DNA of 64,000 bases from Clostridiales bacterium (GTDB lineage: Bacteria > Bacillota > Clostridia > Oscillospirales > Oscillospiraceae). Shown piece by piece: positions 1-8,499 of the stretch (its first letter is position 1; every line of letters starts with the position of its first letter). The DNA lies in the NCBI GenBank assembly GCA_022785125.1, contig JALFRA010000007.1, forward strand, positions 62,001-126,000, given 5' to 3'. The notes beneath the pieces were generated by a model. That model searched no databases, was not told the DNA's origin, and was given only the letters and a program-made list of their open reading frames with translations. Both the position numbers and the translations under genes were made by a program.

Positions 1-955
1 GACACACCAGCCTGCTGGGCAATGCGTTCAACCAGCTGACCATCAAGCACATTCTGACCAACCCAAAGTACAAAGGGTGGTACTGCGGCAACAAGACTCA
101 GTCGCTGGACTACCGCACCAAAAGGAAGGCCTTTTTGGACGAAAGCGAATGGGTTATGTACCCAGATCCCAACATCCCGGCCATTGTCTCGGAAGAGTTG
201 TGGGATCAGGCAAATGCCATCTTCAAGCAGCGAAGCCGCGAGGTTCGTACAAAATCTACCAGCTATCACAACCGTTATCCATACAGCGGGAAAATTATCT
301 GCGGCAGACACGGCACCAGCTTCCATCGTCAGTCCTTTCAGACACAGAAAGGAGAGACGGAGTTCTGGCGCTGCAAGACCTACCGCCAGAAAGGAAAGGA
401 GGGGTGCGACCTGCCGGGCATCCGTACCCATGAAGTAGATCTGGTCTTGGCCGACCTGTTTGAGAAGGTCGTTACAGAGAAAAAACAGATCATACGGTTG
501 GTACTGGACAGCATTGGGGAAACCTCCTGCGACATAGATTACTTTGCTCAGATCGGGCGGATCGATGTACAGATCAGTCAGATCGAGGAGAAGAAAGATA
601 AGCTGCTGGAGCTGAGCATGGCGGACGCCATTACCATCCAGGAGTTTAAGGAACGAAACGGACGCTTCAATCGTCAAATTTCTGCTCTGCAGGAACAGAG
701 AATGTCTCTGTGTCAACAAGAACAAAGGAAAAAAAGTACGGAGGTCGACCCAAAACTCCTGGAAGAAGCCCTGTGGGAGGAATTGAACTTCACAAACGGG
801 ATCCACTCCGAAGTAGTGGCAGCCATACTGGATCACATTGTGGTACTGGAGCAAAGCGACGATAAGCAACTTTATTTAGAGATCTATCTCCGGCTGGGGC
901 AGCAGGCTTCAGCCCATTTTCAGCGGGGCGGATCAGTCTCTTGCAATAATCCTTT
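1..955. mobile_element. Right end of a skin-like element interrupting sigK
   Basis: Everything left of about position 955 belongs to an integrated element whose recombinase gene abuts a sigK fragment lacking its 5' half. The sigK frame is open only from 950, just after a TAA at 947-949, and sigma-K homology begins at the AAG AAG TAC TAT codons at 956-967. The boundary is therefore inferred to be at about 945-958. The left end and the 5' part of sigK must lie upstream of the window. Element size and other cargo are unknown. Confidence 0.8.
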
Positions 956-995
956 AAGAAGTACTATACCCCCAACGGGGACCAGGACGACCTGA
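3..995 (+). CDS. Large serine recombinase, C-terminal part (5' end outside window)
   Basis: This is the C-terminal 330 codons of a large serine site-specific recombinase, the enzyme class that excises sigK-intervening elements and integrates phages. The catalytic resolvase domain lies outside the window. Visible are the end of the recombinase domain (ILTNPKYKGWYCGNKT, then WVMYPDPNIPAIVSEELWDQ), a zinc-ribbon-like stretch (IICGRHGTSFHR followed by WRCKTY and GCDLPGI) and a long charged coiled-coil (ISQIEEKKDKLLELSMADA) typical of this family. The reading frame stays open past the element end, so its last residues and TGA are encoded by sigK DNA in another frame. It points directly at the sigK 3' segment, as expected for an element-borne excisionase. 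Whether the full gene is intact cannot be seen. Confidence 0.9.
   Translation, partial: HTSLLGNAFNQLTIKHILTNPKYKGWYCGNKTQSLDYRTKRKAFLDESEWVMYPDPNIPAIVSEELWDQANAIFKQRSREVRTKSTSYHNRYPYSGKIICGRHGTSFHRQSFQTQKGETEFWRCKTYRQKGKEGCDLPGIRTHEVDLVLADLFEKVVTEKKQIIRLVLDSIGETSCDIDYFAQIGRIDVQISQIEEKKDKLLELSMADAITIQEFKERNGRFNRQISALQEQRMSLCQQEQRKKSTEVDPKLLEEALWEELNFTNGIHSEVVAAILDHIVVLEQSDDKQLYLEIYLRLGQQASAHFQRGGSVSCNNPLRSTIPPTGTRTT
940..962. other. Inferred attachment-site junction (element/sigK)
   Basis: The join between element DNA and sigK lies here, judged from where sigma-K protein similarity starts (KKYYTPNGDQDDLIS from 956). Serine recombinases cross over at a short core, so the exact core dinucleotide cannot be fixed without the other junction. 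The position corresponds to the HIVKKF block of Bacillus subtilis sigma-K (about codon 66-70), not to the B. subtilis skin site near codon 112. Confidence 0.55.
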
Positions 996-1453
996 TCTCC
1001 ATTGGTACCATTGGCCTGATTAAAGGGATTGGTACCTTTAAACCAGATAAAAAAGTACGGCTGGCCACCTATGCGTCCCGCTGCATTGAAAATGAGATCC
1101 TTATGCATTTTCGTGCCCAGCGTAAGACCCAGGGGGAGGTATCCCTGTCGGATGCCATTGATGGAGACGGGGACGGGAATTCGCTTTCACTGATGGATAC
1201 CATTAGCGTGGATGACGATATGCTGGAGGAGCTGGATGCTAGAGACGCGTGTATTCAGGTGCGGGAATGTGTCAAACGGTGCCTGGATGCCCGGGAGGCC
1301 GCTATTATTACCCTCCGTTATGGGCTCAATGACCGTAAGCCCTTGACTCAGCGGGAGGTAGCCGCCCAATGCGGCATTTCGCGGTCCTATGTATCCCGCA
1401 TTGAAAAAAAGGCGTTGAAAAAGCTGGAGACAGCAATGGGGACCCAGCGGTAG
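950..1453 (+). CDS. sigK: sigK 3' segment: sporulation sigma-K factor, C-terminal part
   Basis: This encodes the C-terminal two-thirds of the late mother-cell sporulation sigma factor sigma-K. Visible are region 2 (DLISIGTIGLIKGI, LATYASRCIENEILMHFRA), region 3 (VSLSDAIDGDGDGNSLSLMD) and region 4 with its helix-turn-helix (TQREVAAQCGISRSYVSRIE). It has no start codon of its own upstream of the conserved core; the first in-frame ATG, at 1103, lies inside region 2. The fragment therefore makes sense only when fused to a 5' part after excision of the element on its left. No disabling mutation is seen in the segment. The alternative, a dead remnant, is less likely because the frame is clean to the stop. 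Confidence 0.9.
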   Translation, partial: SFKKYYTPNGDQDDLISIGTIGLIKGIGTFKPDKKVRLATYASRCIENEILMHFRAQRKTQGEVSLSDAIDGDGDGNSLSLMDTISVDDDMLEELDARDACIQVRECVKRCLDAREAAIITLRYGLNDRKPLTQREVAAQCGISRSYVSRIEKKALKKLETAMGTQR

Positions 1454-1456
1454 GAC

Positions 1457-1486
1457 TTTACGCAGGGGTAATAATTGGGTTATAAT
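1457..1486 (+). promoter_or_regulatory. Possible promoter for the ECF sigma gene
   Basis: TTTACG (1457-1462), an 18-nt spacer and TATAAT (1481-1486) lie between the sigK stop and the ECF sigma start. The -10 is perfect and the -35 is weak. ECF genes often have an additional self-recognised promoter, which I cannot identify here. Confidence 0.35.
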
Positions 1487-1588
1487 AACAATAGTTGTTT
1501 TACCCTCGTGCAGATGGCAAAATTATTCTGACTTTTGTGCAATAAAATGCCTGTGTTTTGCATTCTACCAATGGGAGGAGAGGAAACT

Positions 1589-2170
1589 ATGCTGATCCTG
1601 CTGGATACCATGGCGGAGGAGAGCCGCCGGGCGACCGCTCCGGATGTGCTGGAGCCGTTGCTGGTCAGGATGCAGACCGGAGAGCAGGGGGCCCTGGCGG
1701 AACTCTATCACCATACCCGGACCGCTGTATACGGTCTTGCCCTCTCCTATCTTAAGAATACTCATGACGCGGAGGATGTGACGCAGGATACCTTTGTGCG
1801 GGTGTGGGAAAACGTCCATCAATACCAGTCCCGCGGCACACCGCTGGCGTGGGTACTCACTGTTGCCCGTAATCTGGCGCTAATGAAGCTGCGGGAGCGG
1901 GGCAAAACGGAGGAACTGGAGCCGGAATCCTGGGAACGGCTGGCCGCGGACAGCCCTCTGGTAACGGTGGAGGACCGGCAGGTACTCCGGGCCGCGCTGG
2001 AAGGTCTGACCGATGAGGAGCGCCAGGTAGTGACCCTCCACGCGGTCACCGGCTGGAAACATAAAGAGATCGCGCATTTGTTGGATCTGCCGCTGTCTAC
2101 GGTGCTGTCGAAGTACCGCCGGGCATTGCAGAAGCTGCGGACCATACTGGAAGGGGGTGAGAAACCGTGA
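1589..2170 (+). CDS. ECF-type RNA polymerase sigma factor
   Basis: A 193-residue group IV sigma factor. Region 2 spans about residues 40-80 (LYHHTRTAVYGLALSYLKN, then DAEDVTQDTFVRVWENV) and region 4 spans about 139-183 (LTDEERQVVTLHAVTGWKHK, then IAHLLDLPLSTVLSKYRRAL). The ATG at 1589 is chosen because GGAGGAGAGG precedes it at good spacing; an in-frame ATG at 1535 lacks such a site. It overlaps the following anti-sigma-like gene by four bases (GTGA), so the two are translationally coupled, the usual arrangement for an ECF factor held by its membrane anti-sigma. The inducing signal is unknown. Confidence 0.92.
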   Translation: MLILLDTMAEESRRATAPDVLEPLLVRMQTGEQGALAELYHHTRTAVYGLALSYLKNTHDAEDVTQDTFVRVWENVHQYQSRGTPLAWVLTVARNLALMKLRERGKTEELEPESWERLAADSPLVTVEDRQVLRAALEGLTDEERQVVTLHAVTGWKHKEIAHLLDLPLSTVLSKYRRALQKLRTILEGGEKP

Positions 2171-3387
2171 ACGATCAGGAACTGGAGCGTAAACTCCATG
2201 CTGTACTGGAGCACGCCGCGCCTGACGATGTGGAGGCGGTGCTTGCTCGCTTGGGACCCCAAAATGGGAAGATCATTCCGATTTCCGCACCCAAACGGCG
2301 AAAGCACATCCTACCCTGGATCGCGGCTGCCTGCCTGGCGCTTGCCATTGGCGGCGGTGTGGCCGGAGTGCGGTATCAGCAGGCCAACGCGGTAGCCTCT
2401 GTGGTTTCCCTTGACGTGAATCCCTGTGTCCGGCTGGAGGTGAACCGGGCGGAAAAGGTTCTTTCCGCTATCCCGGTCAATGATGATGCCAATCAGATTC
2501 TGGACGGTATGGACTTGACCGGTACCGACCTGGATGTGGCGGTCAATGCCATTATCGGCTCTCTGCTGAAGCATGGATATGTGGATGAACTGGCCAATTC
2601 CGTACTGGTCTCGGTGGAGGATGATGATCTGACCCGGGGCGCCGCGCTGGAAGAGAAGCTGACAGGAGAGATTTCCCAGGTCTTGGAGTCGGCTTCTATT
2701 AACGGCGCCATCCTGTCCCAGAGCTTCGCTACAGACGATACCTTACAGCAGAAGGCGGAAGAATACGGAATCTCTCAGGGCAAGGCCGCATTGATCCAGA
2801 CGTTGGTAGACAGCAGTTCCCACCTGACCTTTGAGTCTCTGGTGGGCTTGTCCATCAATGAACTGAACCTGTTGGCCAATTCCGAGGCCGCTGCCGACCT
2901 GACGGGCCAGAGCGGTGAGCAGGAAATCATCCGTTCTATTGGCACCGCAAGCCAGGGCGGCTATGTGGGCGTGGATGCCGCCACCCAGACGGCGTTGACT
3001 CATGCAGGCGTTCAGCGGACCAAGCTGGACTACCTGGAAGCTGACTATGACTATGAAGATGGCCGGATGGTTTATGAGGTAGAATTCAGCGTGAATGGTA
3101 TAGAGTATGAGTATGATATCGACGCAGCCACCGGCGCTATTATCAAGGCGGAGCGGGAGGGACAGACCCAACAGCCGCAGGGCGGTTCCTCCGGTACCAT
3201 CAGCAGTCAGCAGGCCAGAGAGATTGCCCTGTCCAATGCCGGTGTAGCGCTGGCAGAGGCGGCGGAGCTGGAAGTGGAATTGGACGACGGCTGCTATAAG
3301 GTAGAGTTTAAAGCAGGCGGATATGAATATGAGTACAAGATCAGCGTTACCGACGGCAGCATCCTCGGAGCCGAACGGGATGACTGA
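2167..3387 (+). CDS. Membrane anti-sigma-like protein with RsgI-like middle and two PepSY domains
   Basis: A 406-residue protein starting at GTG within the sigma gene's stop. An acidic cytoplasmic N-terminus (about residues 1-46) is followed by one membrane helix (LPWIAAACLALAIGGGVAG). Next is an extracytoplasmic domain beginning ASVVSLDVNPCVRLEVNRAE, which resembles the region after the membrane helix in RsgI-type anti-sigma-I factors. At the C-terminus are two PepSY-like repeats (ALTHAGVQRTKLDYLEADYD and ALSNAGVALAEAAELEVELD, each followed by YEVEF or YKVEF and an EYEYDI/EYEYKI strand). From topology and overlap I infer it sequesters the ECF factor. PepSY domains often bind peptides or inhibit proteases, so the sensor may read cell-envelope state. 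A strong terminator follows. Confidence 0.8.
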   Translation: MNDQELERKLHAVLEHAAPDDVEAVLARLGPQNGKIIPISAPKRRKHILPWIAAACLALAIGGGVAGVRYQQANAVASVVSLDVNPCVRLEVNRAEKVLSAIPVNDDANQILDGMDLTGTDLDVAVNAIIGSLLKHGYVDELANSVLVSVEDDDLTRGAALEEKLTGEISQVLESASINGAILSQSFATDDTLQQKAEEYGISQGKAALIQTLVDSSSHLTFESLVGLSINELNLLANSEAAADLTGQSGEQEIIRSIGTASQGGYVGVDAATQTALTHAGVQRTKLDYLEADYDYEDGRMVYEVEFSVNGIEYEYDIDAATGAIIKAEREGQTQQPQGGSSGTISSQQAREIALSNAGVALAEAAELEVELDDGCYKVEFKAGGYEYEYKISVTDGSILGAERDD

Positions 3388-3400
3388 ACAGAGTGTTTTC

Positions 3401-3437
3401 AAAAATCGGGCAGCCATAGGGCTGCCCGATTTTTTTG
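3401..3437 (+). terminator. Intrinsic terminator after anti-sigma gene
   Basis: A 12-bp-class stem (ATCGGGCAGCC / GGCTGCCCGAT, loop ATAG) is followed by a run of seven T. It closes the sigma/anti-sigma operon. Confidence 0.9.
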
Positions 3438-3460
3438 CATAAAGAGGATACCTTCCTCCC

Positions 3461-3489
3461 TTGACAACCTATACCCCTATGGGTATAAT
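3461..3489 (+). promoter_or_regulatory. Promoter of the P-type ATPase gene
   Basis: TTGACA (3461-3466), a 17-nt spacer and TATAAT (3484-3489) form a perfect housekeeping promoter. The spacer is filled by a metal-repressor palindrome. Confidence 0.85.
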
Positions 3490-3515
3490 GTGGGTGAAGA
3501 TACCTGTGGGGGTAT
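3471..3515 (+). promoter_or_regulatory. Two CsoR-like operators
   Basis: ATACCCCTATGGGTAT (3471-3486) sits between -35 and -10. A second related site, ATACCTGTGGGGGTAT (3500-3515), lies just before the AGGAGG ribosome binding site. Both have the TAC-G/C-tract-GTA layout of CsoR/RcnR-family operators such as the B. subtilis copZA site. The cognate repressor gene is not in the window. Copper is the most common signal for this site type, but other CsoR-family effectors are possible. Confidence 0.7.
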
Positions 3516-3529
3516 AGGAGGCGAATAAT

Positions 3530-5398
3530 ATGAAAAAACTGGAGGCCATATTAGAGTGGGGCGGTGTCCGCAAGGATATCACACTGCTCATTCTTTCCGG
3601 ACTGGCTCTGTTAGCCAGCATTCTGTGGGAAGGGATGCTGCCGGTAGACCCGGCCTGGATAGCCATTGTGCTGTGCGGCCTGCCCATCCTTTTGGAGGCT
3701 GTTATCGGGCTGATCACTGCTTTTGACATCAAGGCTGATGTACTGGTTTCTATCGCTCTGGTGGCATCGGTGGTTATCGGGGAGCACTTTGCTGCCGGTG
3801 AAGTGGCACTCATTATGCAGCTAGGGGCTCTGTTGGAGGATATGACGGTGGCCCGAGCCCGAGCGGGCATTGAAAAGCTGGTGAAACTGACACCCCGCAC
3901 TGCCCGTCGCTTGACCGGCTGCGGCGAAGAGGTGGTGCCCGCGGAGACGGTTCAGGTAGGGGAATTGCTGCGGGTACTGCCTGGTGAGACCATTCCTGTG
4001 GATGGGATCATAAGGGACGGGCGCACCTCTGTGGATCAGTCGATCATGACGGGAGAATCTTTGCCGGTGGACAAGGCTCCGGGCGACCGGGTTTCCAGCG
4101 GCACGGTTAACCAATATGGAGCCTTTACCATGGAGGCTGCCCGGGTGGGGGAGGACAGTTCCATCCAGCGGATGGTGCGGCTGGTGCAGTCGGCTGATGC
4201 AGGCAAAGCGAAAATCGTGGGATTGGCTGATCGATGGGCCACCTGGATCGTGGTGATTGCTCTGTCTGCCGCCGTTATCACCGGCTTTGTTACTGGGGAG
4301 CTGATCCGGGCTGTGACCATTTTGGTGGTATTCTGTCCCTGCGCGCTGGTGCTGGCTACCCCCACCGCCATTATGGCGGCCATTGGCAACGCCACTCGCC
4401 ACGGGTTCCTGATACGGGAGGGAGATGCGCTGGAGCGGTTGGCCGGAGTCTGCTGTGTGGCGTTTGACAAGACAGGTACTCTGACATTAGGACAGCTGCG
4501 GGTGATGGCGGTACTCCCCTTGAACGGGCGGACGGAGGAACAAGTGTGGGCCGGGGCCCTGGGCCTGGAGTCCTGGTCGGAGCATCCTCTGGGCAAAGCG
4601 GTTACCGCTGATGGACGGGAGCGATTTCCTGGGCTGATCCTGAAGGGGGAGAGGGTGGAGGTGCTGCCTGGCCTGGGCCTGAAGGGCGTCGTGGAAGACA
4701 GAAACCTATGGGCAGGCAATCTGGCGCTGATGGAGCAGTTGGGTGTGCCCATGCCCCAGGAGGCGGAGGACTTTGTTCAGGCCCGGCTGGACGAGGGGTG
4801 TACCCTTATCTATCTGGCGGAGGAAGGAACGCTGATTGGGGTGATGGCGCTGGCCGACACCCTGCGGCCCGATGCGGCGGAAACCATCCGGGCGGTAAAA
4901 AAGGCCGGTGTGCAGCCTGTGCTGCTGACAGGGGATCATCCCAGTGCTGCCGGGTACGTCGCGGGGTTGCTGAATATCCGGGAGGTGCAGGCAGGCTGCC
5001 TGCCGGAGGACAAGCTGAGCTGGATCGCCCGGACACAGGAAAAGGGCAGCCCGGTGTGCATGATCGGTGACGGTATCAACGACGCCCCCGCGCTGAAGCG
5101 GGCTATGGTGGGAATCGCTATGGGGAGCGTGGGCAGCGATATTGCCGTGGACGCCGCCGATATGGCCCTGGTGGGGGACGATCTGCGGCAGCTGCCCCAT
5201 CTGCTTCGGCTGGCCCGGCGAATGATGGTCACCATCAAGTGCAATCTGACCTTCTCCATGGCGCTGAACTTTGCAGCCATTGCCCTGGCCATTACCGGTA
5301 TTCTGAATCCTGTGGTAGGAGCGCTGGTTCACAATGCGGGCTCAGTGGTGGTTATTGTCAATTCCGCCCTGCTGCTGCGGTGGCACAAAGGGGCGTAA
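3530..5398 (+). CDS. Heavy-metal-translocating P-type ATPase, no N-terminal metal-binding domain
   Basis: A 622-residue P1B-type ATPase that should pump a soft metal ion across the membrane. TGES (actuator) is at about 174-177, the membrane metal motif CPC at about 269-271, phosphorylation site DKTGT at about 313-317, the HP motif (SEHPLGKAV) at about 352, and [10 protein letters not shown] near 510. It lacks an HMA or histidine-rich N-terminus and starts almost directly with membrane helices. The last helix carries [15 protein letters not shown] instead of the MSxSS of copper pumps or the D-x-G of Zn/Cd pumps, so the metal cannot be named from motifs. The CsoR-like operators argue for copper. 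It is monocistronic, between two terminators. Confidence 0.92.
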   Translation: MKKLEAILEWGGVRKDITLLILSGLALLASILWEGMLPVDPAWIAIVLCGLPILLEAVIGLITAFDIKADVLVSIALVASVVIGEHFAAGEVALIMQLGALLEDMTVARARAGIEKLVKLTPRTARRLTGCGEEVVPAETVQVGELLRVLPGETIPVDGIIRDGRTSVDQSIMTGESLPVDKAPGDRVSSGTVNQYGAFTMEAARVGEDSSIQRMVRLVQSADAGKAKIVGLADRWATWIVVIALSAAVITGFVTGELIRAVTILVVFCPCALVLATPTAIMAAIGNATRHGFLIREGDALERLAGVCCVAFDKTGTLTLGQLRVMAVLPLNGRTEEQVWAGALGLESWSEHPLGKAVTADGRERFPGLILKGERVEVLPGLGLKGVVEDRNLWAGNLALMEQLGVPMPQEAEDFVQARLDEGCTLIYLAEEGTLIGVMALADTLRPDAAETIRAVKKAGVQPVLLTGDHPSAAGYVAGLLNIREVQAGCLPEDKLSWIARTQEKGSPVCMIGDGINDAPALKRAMVGIAMGSVGSDIAVDAADMALVGDDLRQLPHLLRLARRMMVTIKCNLTFSMALNFAAIALAITGILNPVVGALVHNAGSVVVIVNSALLLRWHKGA

Positions 5399-5409
5399 AA
5401 GGGGAAAAG

Positions 5410-5453
5410 GGGCACTGTTCCCGCTTTTTAGAAGGCGGGAACAGTGCCCTTGG
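5410..5453 (+). terminator. Intrinsic terminator after the ATPase gene
   Basis: A perfect 15-bp stem (GGGCACTGTTCCCGC at 5410-5424 and its complement at 5435-5449) is followed by a T-rich tract starting at 5457. Confidence 0.85.
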
Positions 5454-5578
5454 CAATTTTTACAGGAAGGGAGGGAGAGAATACGAATAATTTGAAAAAC
5501 TTTAGCCTAACCTCTATGCAAAAATGGAAAACTATATTAAAATAAGATAGCATGATTTTCCGAAAAGGGGTTGAACAT

Positions 5579-6301
5579 ATGAGTGAACCGCAGTTCAAGC
5601 GGGTTCTTCTGAAGCTCAGCGGCGAGGCCCTCGCCGGTGAAGCCAGCCGGGGCCTGGATTTCGATGTCATCGGCAGCGTTTGTGACGTGATCAAAAAGTG
5701 CGTGGCAGTTGGTGTTCAGGTGGGAATCGTGGTTGGCGGGGGTAATTTCTGGCGTGGCTTGAAAGACGGCGGCGACCGGATGGAGCGTACCCGCGCTGAC
5801 CATATGGGAATGCTGGCTACCACCATCAACGCACTGGCGGTGGCCGACGTGCTGGAGCAGAAGGGTGTGGACGTGCGGGTACAGACCGCCATTGAGATGC
5901 GGTCCATCGCCGAGCCTTACATTCGTTCCAAGGCCATCCGGCATATGGAGAAGGGCAGAGTGGTCATCTTTGGCTGCGGTACCGGCAATCCCTTCTTCTC
6001 CACCGATACGGCGGCTGTGCTACGGGCGGCGGAAATTGACGCTGACGCCATTCTGCTGGCCAAGAACATCGACGGTGTGTATTCCGCCGACCCCCGCAAG
6101 GATCCCACCGCGGTAAAGTATGATACCATTACCTACGACGACGTGCTGGCTCAGCATCTGGAGGTAATGGATTCCACCGCCACTTCTCTGTCCATGGACA
6201 ACAAGATCCCGGTGATTCTGTTCGCGCTCAAGGACCCCGAGAATATTCTGCGTGTGGTCATGGGTGAAAAAATCGGAACCATCGTCAAGGAGGAACCGTG
6301 A
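5579..6301 (+). CDS. pyrH: UMP kinase
   Basis: Phosphorylates UMP to UDP in pyrimidine nucleotide synthesis (amino-acid-kinase fold, hexameric in bacteria). The protein is 240 residues, the normal length. It shows [10 protein letters not shown] near the start, the glycine-rich [10 protein letters not shown] loop, and the conserved [16 protein letters not shown] segment that binds substrate. The ATG at 5579 is chosen because AAAAGGGG precedes it and it matches the usual [16 protein letters not shown] start; an in-frame ATG at 5552 would add nine residues. It heads the operon pyrH-frr-uppS-cdsA-dxr-rseP-ispG-polC; the rpsB-tsf genes often found upstream are replaced by the metal ATPase. The upstream 125 bp are AT-rich and contain only a weak promoter candidate (TTGAAA at about 5492). 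Confidence 0.97.
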   Translation: MSEPQFKRVLLKLSGEALAGEASRGLDFDVIGSVCDVIKKCVAVGVQVGIVVGGGNFWRGLKDGGDRMERTRADHMGMLATTINALAVADVLEQKGVDVRVQTAIEMRSIAEPYIRSKAIRHMEKGRVVIFGCGTGNPFFSTDTAAVLRAAEIDADAILLAKNIDGVYSADPRKDPTAVKYDTITYDDVLAQHLEVMDSTATSLSMDNKIPVILFALKDPENILRVVMGEKIGTIVKEEP

Positions 6302-6302
6302 A

Positions 6303-6857
6303 ATGAAAGAACTCAACAAAGATTTTGACGCCAAGATGAAAAAAACCATCGACGTAGTGGTGAGTGATTTCGCCAGTGTCCGCGCCGGCCGGGCCAATGC
6401 TGCTGTACTGGATAAGATCACGGTGGACTACTACGGCGCTCCCACCCCCCTGAATCAGGTGGCCGCCATTTCTTCTCCCGACCCCCGCTCTCTGATGATC
6501 CAGCCTTGGGACGGCACTCTGCTGAAGGCCATCGAGAAGGCCATTCAGACCTCTGATCTGGGCATCAATCCTCAGAATGACGGCCGTGTGATTCGTCTGT
6601 CCTTCCCCCAGCTCACCGAGGAGCGCCGTAAGGAACTGACCAAGCAGGTGAAGAAGTACGGTGAAAACGGCAAGGTGGCCATCCGCAATATCCGCCGGGA
6701 CGCTATGGAGAAGTTCAAGGCCCTGGAGAAAAAGGGCGAGATGACCGAGGACGACCGCAAGGACTATGAAAAGGAGCTCCAGGATCTGACTGACAAGCGG
6801 TGCAAGGAGATCGACGAGCTGACCGTCAAAAAAGAAGCGGAACTAATGGCGGTATAA
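6303..6857 (+). CDS. frr: Ribosome recycling factor
   Basis: A 184-residue RRF that, with EF-G, splits post-termination ribosomes. Typical signatures are VRAGRANAAVLDKITVDYYG near residues 25-45, the PQLTEERRKELTKQVKKYGE block and VAIRNIRRDAMEKFK. The start at 6303 lies two bases after the pyrH TGA and gives the standard MKELNKDFDAKM N-terminus. The ribosome binding site AAGGAGG lies inside the end of pyrH, so the genes are coupled. Confidence 0.97.
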   Translation: MKELNKDFDAKMKKTIDVVVSDFASVRAGRANAAVLDKITVDYYGAPTPLNQVAAISSPDPRSLMIQPWDGTLLKAIEKAIQTSDLGINPQNDGRVIRLSFPQLTEERRKELTKQVKKYGENGKVAIRNIRRDAMEKFKALEKKGEMTEDDRKDYEKELQDLTDKRCKEIDELTVKKEAELMAV

Positions 6858-6926
6858 CACCAAATAAGAGACATGGTGCGGGATGCGAAACGTGTCCCGC
6901 ACTGGTGTCGTATAGGCGGGTTGAAC

Positions 6927-7670
6927 ATGGCATTATTCAAACCGAAGGCGGCGCAGGTCCAGGTGGATTTTGACCACCTGCCCCGTCATGTGGCGATCAT
7001 CATGGACGGCAACGGCCGTTGGGCCAAGCGCCGGGGGCTGCCCCGCACGGCGGGCCACGCGGCAGGCGCGGAGACCTTCCGTACCATCGCCACATACTGT
7101 CAGAAGATCGGAATTGAATATCTGACGGTATATGCCTTCTCAACGGAGAACTGGAAGCGGCCTCTGGAGGAGGTCTCCGCCATCATTGGACTGCTGAAAA
7201 AGTATCTGTTGGAGTCCATTGAGAAGATGGAGCGGGATAGGATCCGTCTTCGCTTTTTCGGAGACCTGGAGGCACTCCCTCTGGAACTGAGAGAATTGAC
7301 GGTTCGTACCGACGATATCTCCACACACTATGATGGTATGCAGGTCAATGTGTGCTTCAATTATGGTGGACGGGATGAGATCGTCCGGGCGGCCAGGGCC
7401 TTTGCGGCAGAGTGTGCGGCAGGGAAGAAGGACCCCGCGCAGCTGACAGAGGCGGATTTTTCCGGCTATCTCTATTCTGCCGGGGTACCCGACCCGGACC
7501 TGGTGATCCGGCCCAGCGGAGAGGTGCGGATCTCCAACTTCCTGCTGTGGCAGTCGGCCTACGCGGAATTCTATTATACCGACGTGCTGTGGCCCGACTT
7601 TAATAAGGAAGAGCTGAACAAGGCGCTGGCGGCCTATCAGGGCCGTTCCCGCCGCTATGGAGGTGTCTGA
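6927..7670 (+). CDS. uppS: Isoprenyl (undecaprenyl) diphosphate synthase, cis-type
   Basis: Condenses isopentenyl diphosphate onto farnesyl diphosphate to make the C55 lipid carrier for wall synthesis. The protein is 247 residues. Hallmarks are HVAIIMDGNGRWAKRRGLPR (active-site Asp and the diphosphate-binding arginines) near residue 20, YAFSTENWKRP and the C-terminal VIRPSGEVRISNFLLWQSAY. The ATG at 6927 matches the family start. An upstream extension to 6873 would not, and no good ribosome binding site precedes it. The 70-bp gap after frr holds no obvious terminator. Confidence 0.96.
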   Translation: MALFKPKAAQVQVDFDHLPRHVAIIMDGNGRWAKRRGLPRTAGHAAGAETFRTIATYCQKIGIEYLTVYAFSTENWKRPLEEVSAIIGLLKKYLLESIEKMERDRIRLRFFGDLEALPLELRELTVRTDDISTHYDGMQVNVCFNYGGRDEIVRAARAFAAECAAGKKDPAQLTEADFSGYLYSAGVPDPDLVIRPSGEVRISNFLLWQSAYAEFYYTDVLWPDFNKEELNKALAAYQGRSRRYGGV

Positions 7671-8495
7671 GTGGTCAAGCGAATCATGGTGGCGGTGGTC
7701 TGTATACCGCTGCTGGCGGCAGCGGTATACGGTGTCTCACCGGTCTATCCGGTCATCCTGCCCATTCTGGTGGCCGGATTGTCTATGATCGCGGTGCATG
7801 AGGTGCTGTGGTCCACCGGATTTCTCAAGCACACCCGTATTTCCGGCTATTCCATTGTTTTGGCTGGCCTCATTCCGTTTTGGGTCTATTATAGCGGCAA
7901 ATTGACGCCAGCCCTGGCCGGAATGTTTGTCTATATGGTGCTGCTCTTTGCCGAGGCCATTGGCAGCCACAAACGTATTACGCTGGAGAAGATGGGAGGC
8001 GCTTTTTTCCTCACCATCATCATTCCTTTTTTCCTCTCCTCGCTGCTGCGGATCCGGCTGATGGAGCACTGGATGGCGCTCATTATTCTGCCCTTTGTGG
8101 TGGCTTTTCTCAGTGATGCCTTCGCGCTCTTTGCCGGCATGGCCTTCGGCAAGCATAAGCTGGCGCCTGAGCTCTCTCCCAAAAAGACAGTGGAGGGTGC
8201 TGTGGGCGGCTTTGCCGGCGCCATCATCTGTACGGTGATCTACGGTGTCGTTCTCCAGTTTGGTTTCTCCATGCAGGTCAACTACCTGTATCTTGTGATA
8301 TACGGTGCGCTGGGCAGTGTTGTGTCTCAGCTGGGCGACCTGTCTTTTTCCTATATCAAGCGGGAGTACGGCATCAAGGATTTCGGCAATATTTTCCCCG
8401 GTCACGGCGGTGTGCTGGATCGCTTTGACAGTGTGATCTTCTGCGCGCCCCTGATTGAATTGCTGATCCTATTCCTGCCCGCTGTGGGAGGCTGA
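7671..8495 (+). CDS. cdsA: Phosphatidate cytidylyltransferase (CDP-diglyceride synthase)
   Basis: Makes CDP-diacylglycerol from phosphatidic acid and CTP, the branch point for membrane phospholipids. The protein is 274 residues with about seven to eight hydrophobic helices. The family signature is at the C-terminus (SQLGDLSFSYIKREYGIKDF, then FPGHGGVLDRFDSVIF), including the metal-binding aspartates. The start is GTG, immediately after the uppS TGA, so the genes are tightly coupled. Membrane protein. Confidence 0.96.
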   Translation: MVKRIMVAVVCIPLLAAAVYGVSPVYPVILPILVAGLSMIAVHEVLWSTGFLKHTRISGYSIVLAGLIPFWVYYSGKLTPALAGMFVYMVLLFAEAIGSHKRITLEKMGGAFFLTIIIPFFLSSLLRIRLMEHWMALIILPFVVAFLSDAFALFAGMAFGKHKLAPELSPKKTVEGAVGGFAGAIICTVIYGVVLQFGFSMQVNYLYLVIYGALGSVVSQLGDLSFSYIKREYGIKDFGNIFPGHGGVLDRFDSVIFCAPLIELLILFLPAVGG

Positions 8496-8499
8496 ACAC

